NCBI RefSeq assembly: GCF_004167675.1
Contig: NZ_SEZQ01000005.1
From: Aliivibrio finisterrensis_A
GTDB taxonomy: Bacteria > Pseudomonadota > Gammaproteobacteria > Enterobacterales > Vibrionaceae
DNA: 64,000 nt
Reading direction: 5' to 3' (one strand)
Below are positions 62,065-64,000 of this stretch, piece by piece; position 1 is the stretch's first letter, and each line of letters begins with the position of its first letter. The notes beneath the pieces are model-generated. The model made no database searches, was not told where the DNA came from, and saw nothing but the letters and a program-made list of their open reading frames with translations. A program made the position numbers and the translations under genes.

Positions 62065-63570
62065 TTATGCTTGAGGACGCATAGAAGGGAATAAAATAAC
62101 ATCACGAATTGTGTGAGTGTTAGTGAATAGCATCACTAAACGGTCAATACCGATACCTTGACCAGCAGTTGGCGGTAAGCCGTGCTCAAGTGCCGTAATA
62201 TAATCAGCATCATAGAACATTGCTTCATCATCACCAGACTCTTTTGCGTTAACTTGCGCTTTAAAACGCTCGTCTTGATCTTGAGCATCATTAAGCTCAG
62301 AGAAACCATTTGCTACTTCACGGCCACCAATAAAGAACTCAAAACGGTCTGTAATGAAATCATTGTTGTCGTTACGACGTGCTAATGGTGAGATATCCGC
62401 TGGGTATTCAGTGATGAACGTAGGTTGCATTAACTTAGGTTCAGCTGTTTCACCAAAGATCTCTTCAAGAAGTTGACCACATGTCCAGAAGCTTTCAACT
62501 TCTACATGCACTGATTTCGCGATAGAAACCATTAAGTCACGATCTTGAACGCCTTCATACGTTAGCGCTTGAATTTCAGCGTGCTCTGGGTTGTACATTT
62601 TGATCGCGTCTAGCATGCTCATACGTGCATATTTGCCACCAAAATCAACGGTGTACTCACCGTAAGGCATTTTATCGCTGCCTAGAACAGAGATAGCTAC
62701 TTGAGATAGCATTGCTTCTGTTAGATCCATTAGATCATTGTAATCAGCATACGCCATGTAGAATTCCATCATTGTGAATTCTGGGTTATGACGTGGAGAT
62801 AGACCTTCATTACGGAAGTTACGGTTAATTTCGAACACACGCTCAAAACCACCAACAACGAGACGTTTTAGGTAAAGCTCAGGCGCGATACGTAGGTACA
62901 TATCAACATCAAGTGCATTATGGTGTGTTACGAATGGACGTGCAGACGCACCGCCAGGGATAACATGCATCATAGGCGTTTCAACTTCCATGAAGCCTTT
63001 ATCAACCATGAAGTTACGAATTGCAGAAACCACTTTAGAGCGGATAACAAATGCAGTACGTGAATCATCATTTACGATAAGGTCAACATAACGCTGACGG
63101 TAACGCATTTCTTGGTCAGTTAAACCGTGGAATTTTTCAGGTAATGGACGCAGTGCTTTAGTTAGCAATACGTACTCTTCCATGTTCACGTAAAGATCGC
63201 CTTTACCTGATTTATGTAGAGTACCTTTAACACCGATGATGTCACCGATATCTAAACCTTGGTATTTGTCTTTAAGCTCTTTTTGCACTTCTTTTGCTGC
63301 ATAAGCTTGGATCTTACCAGACACTTCTTGGATCAATAAGAAAGGACCACGCTTAGCCATGATACGGCCTGCGATAGCAACGATATGGTTTAATTCTTCT
63401 AGCTCTTCTTTGGTCTTTTCACCAAACTCAGCTTGAAGGTCACTCGCAAGACTATCACGACGGAAGTCATTCGGGTGGCCATTCGCCTTACATGCTTGAC
63501 GGATATGGTCTAATTTACCACGACGTTCTGCAATCAGTTTGTTTTCATCTAGTTGTACTTGGTCAGTCAT
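62065..63570 (-). CDS. lysS: Lysyl-tRNA synthetase (class II)
   Basis: A 501-residue class IIb synthetase (E. coli 505). N-terminal OB anticodon-binding domain (VAIAGRIMAKRGPFLLIQE), motif 1 near FMVDKGFMEVETPMMHVIPG, motif 2 FRNEGLSPRHNPEFTMMEFY and motif 3 GLPPTAGQGIGIDRLVML. It begins 13 bp after prfB, reproducing the E. coli prfB-lysS operon. Confidence 0.98.
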   Translation of the reverse strand: MTDQVQLDENKLIAERRGKLDHIRQACKANGHPNDFRRDSLASDLQAEFGEKTKEELEELNHIVAIAGRIMAKRGPFLLIQEVSGKIQAYAAKEVQKELKDKYQGLDIGDIIGVKGTLHKSGKGDLYVNMEEYVLLTKALRPLPEKFHGLTDQEMRYRQRYVDLIVNDDSRTAFVIRSKVVSAIRNFMVDKGFMEVETPMMHVIPGGASARPFVTHHNALDVDMYLRIAPELYLKRLVVGGFERVFEINRNFRNEGLSPRHNPEFTMMEFYMAYADYNDLMDLTEAMLSQVAISVLGSDKMPYGEYTVDFGGKYARMSMLDAIKMYNPEHAEIQALTYEGVQDRDLMVSIAKSVHVEVESFWTCGQLLEEIFGETAEPKLMQPTFITEYPADISPLARRNDNNDFITDRFEFFIGGREVANGFSELNDAQDQDERFKAQVNAKESGDDEAMFYDADYITALEHGLPPTAGQGIGIDRLVMLFTNTHTIRDVILFPSMRPQA

Positions 63571-63583
63571 AATGAACCCTTTC

Positions 63584-64000
63584 TTATAATCCAGATTTTA
63601 AGCTGGCTTCGATAAATTTATCTAAATCACCGTCTAATACGGCTTGCGTATTACGATTTTCAATGCCGGTACGCAAATCTTTAATGCGCGAATCATCCAA
63701 TACGTATGAGCGAATCTGACTGCCCCACCCTATATCGGATTTAGAATCTTCGTTTACTTGTTTCTCTGCGTTTTGTTTCTGAAGCTCAAGTTCAAACAAT
63801 TTTGCTTTTAACTGCTTCATTGCTTGTGCTTTGTTTTTATGCTGAGAACGATCATTTTGACATTGCACTACTGTATTTGTCGGAACGTGAGTAATACGTA
63901 CCGCAGATTCAGTGGTGTTTACGTGTTGACCACCCGCGCCAGAAGCTCGGTATACATCAATACGTAAATCAGCAGGGTTAATATCTACTTCAATGTTGTC
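63584..64000 (-). CDS. prfB: Peptide chain release factor 2 (RF2), C-terminal part (runs off the window)
   Basis: The visible 138 codons are the C-terminal third of RF2. The peptidyl-tRNA hydrolysis motif GGQ is at 63926-63934 in RASGAGGQHVNTTESAVRIT. The segment CQNDRSQHKNKAQAMKQLKA and the C-terminus DLDKFIEASLKSGL are RF2-like. The frame is open to 64000. The anticodon-mimic SPF motif and the usual programmed frameshift near codon 25 lie outside the window and cannot be checked. Confidence 0.95.
   Translation of the reverse strand, partial: DNIEVDINPADLRIDVYRASGAGGQHVNTTESAVRITHVPTNTVVQCQNDRSQHKNKAQAMKQLKAKLFELELQKQNAEKQVNEDSKSDIGWGSQIRSYVLDDSRIKDLRTGIENRNTQAVLDGDLDKFIEASLKSGL

Overview
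The window is a 64 kb piece of a gammaproteobacterial chromosome, best matched to the genus Aliivibrio (Vibrio fischeri group). The reasons are the low G+C content, Vibrio-type OmpU porin, HlyU, NhaR and VpsR regulators, a 37-codon DUF5363 gene in front of yjjV, and gene order shared with Vibrionaceae and, in blocks, with Escherichia coli. The species cannot be fixed from the sequence. There is no prophage, insertion sequence, CRISPR array, integron or rRNA operon. Nearly all of it is core genome, so the interest lies in intergenic regions and small genes.

Layout. (1) 1-850: start of serB, divergent ytjB. (2) 916-7133, minus strand: nucleoside salvage locus nupC - xapX-like gene - deoC - deoA - deoB - deoD, with promoter regions carrying CRP/CytR-like sites and a hairpin-rich leader before deoC. 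(3) 7333-10860, minus: DUF5363 gene and yjjV, prfC, holD-rimI. (4) 10990-16352: yhbS-ubiT (minus), a PAS-GGDEF-EAL protein (plus) and ubiU-ubiV (plus); ubiT/U/V form the oxygen-independent ubiquinone pathway. (5) 16428-33403, mostly minus: nlpI, pnp, rpsO, truB, rbfA, infB, nusA, rimP, tRNA-fMet, tRNA-Leu(GAG), secG, glmM, folP, ftsH, rlmE, with yhbY (plus) and greA (minus). This is the conserved translation, transcription and RNA-decay cluster. (6) 33995-36557, plus: ompU and dacB. (7) 36712-50015, minus: carAB, dapB, and the ribF-ileS-lspA-fkpB-ispH operon followed upstream by murJ. (8) 50237-53501: rpsT (plus), hlyU and nhaR (minus), a Na+/phosphate cotransporter (plus). (9) 53603-59033, minus: thyA, lgt, a TSUP permease, ptsP, rppH. 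(10) 59632-64000: mutH (plus), vpsR, lysS and the 3' end of prfB (minus).

How the parts work together. NupC imports nucleosides, and DeoD, DeoA, DeoB and DeoC degrade them to base, deoxyribose phosphates, acetaldehyde and glyceraldehyde 3-phosphate. The rimP-nusA-infB-rbfA-truB-rpsO-pnp series links ribosome assembly, transcription elongation and RNA decay, and its leader carries tandem terminators after tRNA-fMet. LspA and Lgt are lipoprotein-processing enzymes, GlmM and MurJ serve peptidoglycan synthesis, and DacB edits peptidoglycan.

Most notable observations: a cluster of DnaA-box-like 9-mers and seven GATC sites in the 600 bp rppH-mutH gap, resembling the E. coli DARS2 locus; a tandem CRP architecture at nupC with spacing like the classical CytR-regulated deoP2 promoter; a multi-hairpin leader before deoC; a Pho-box-like sequence before the Na+/phosphate cotransporter; and two very small genes (xapX-like and DUF5363).
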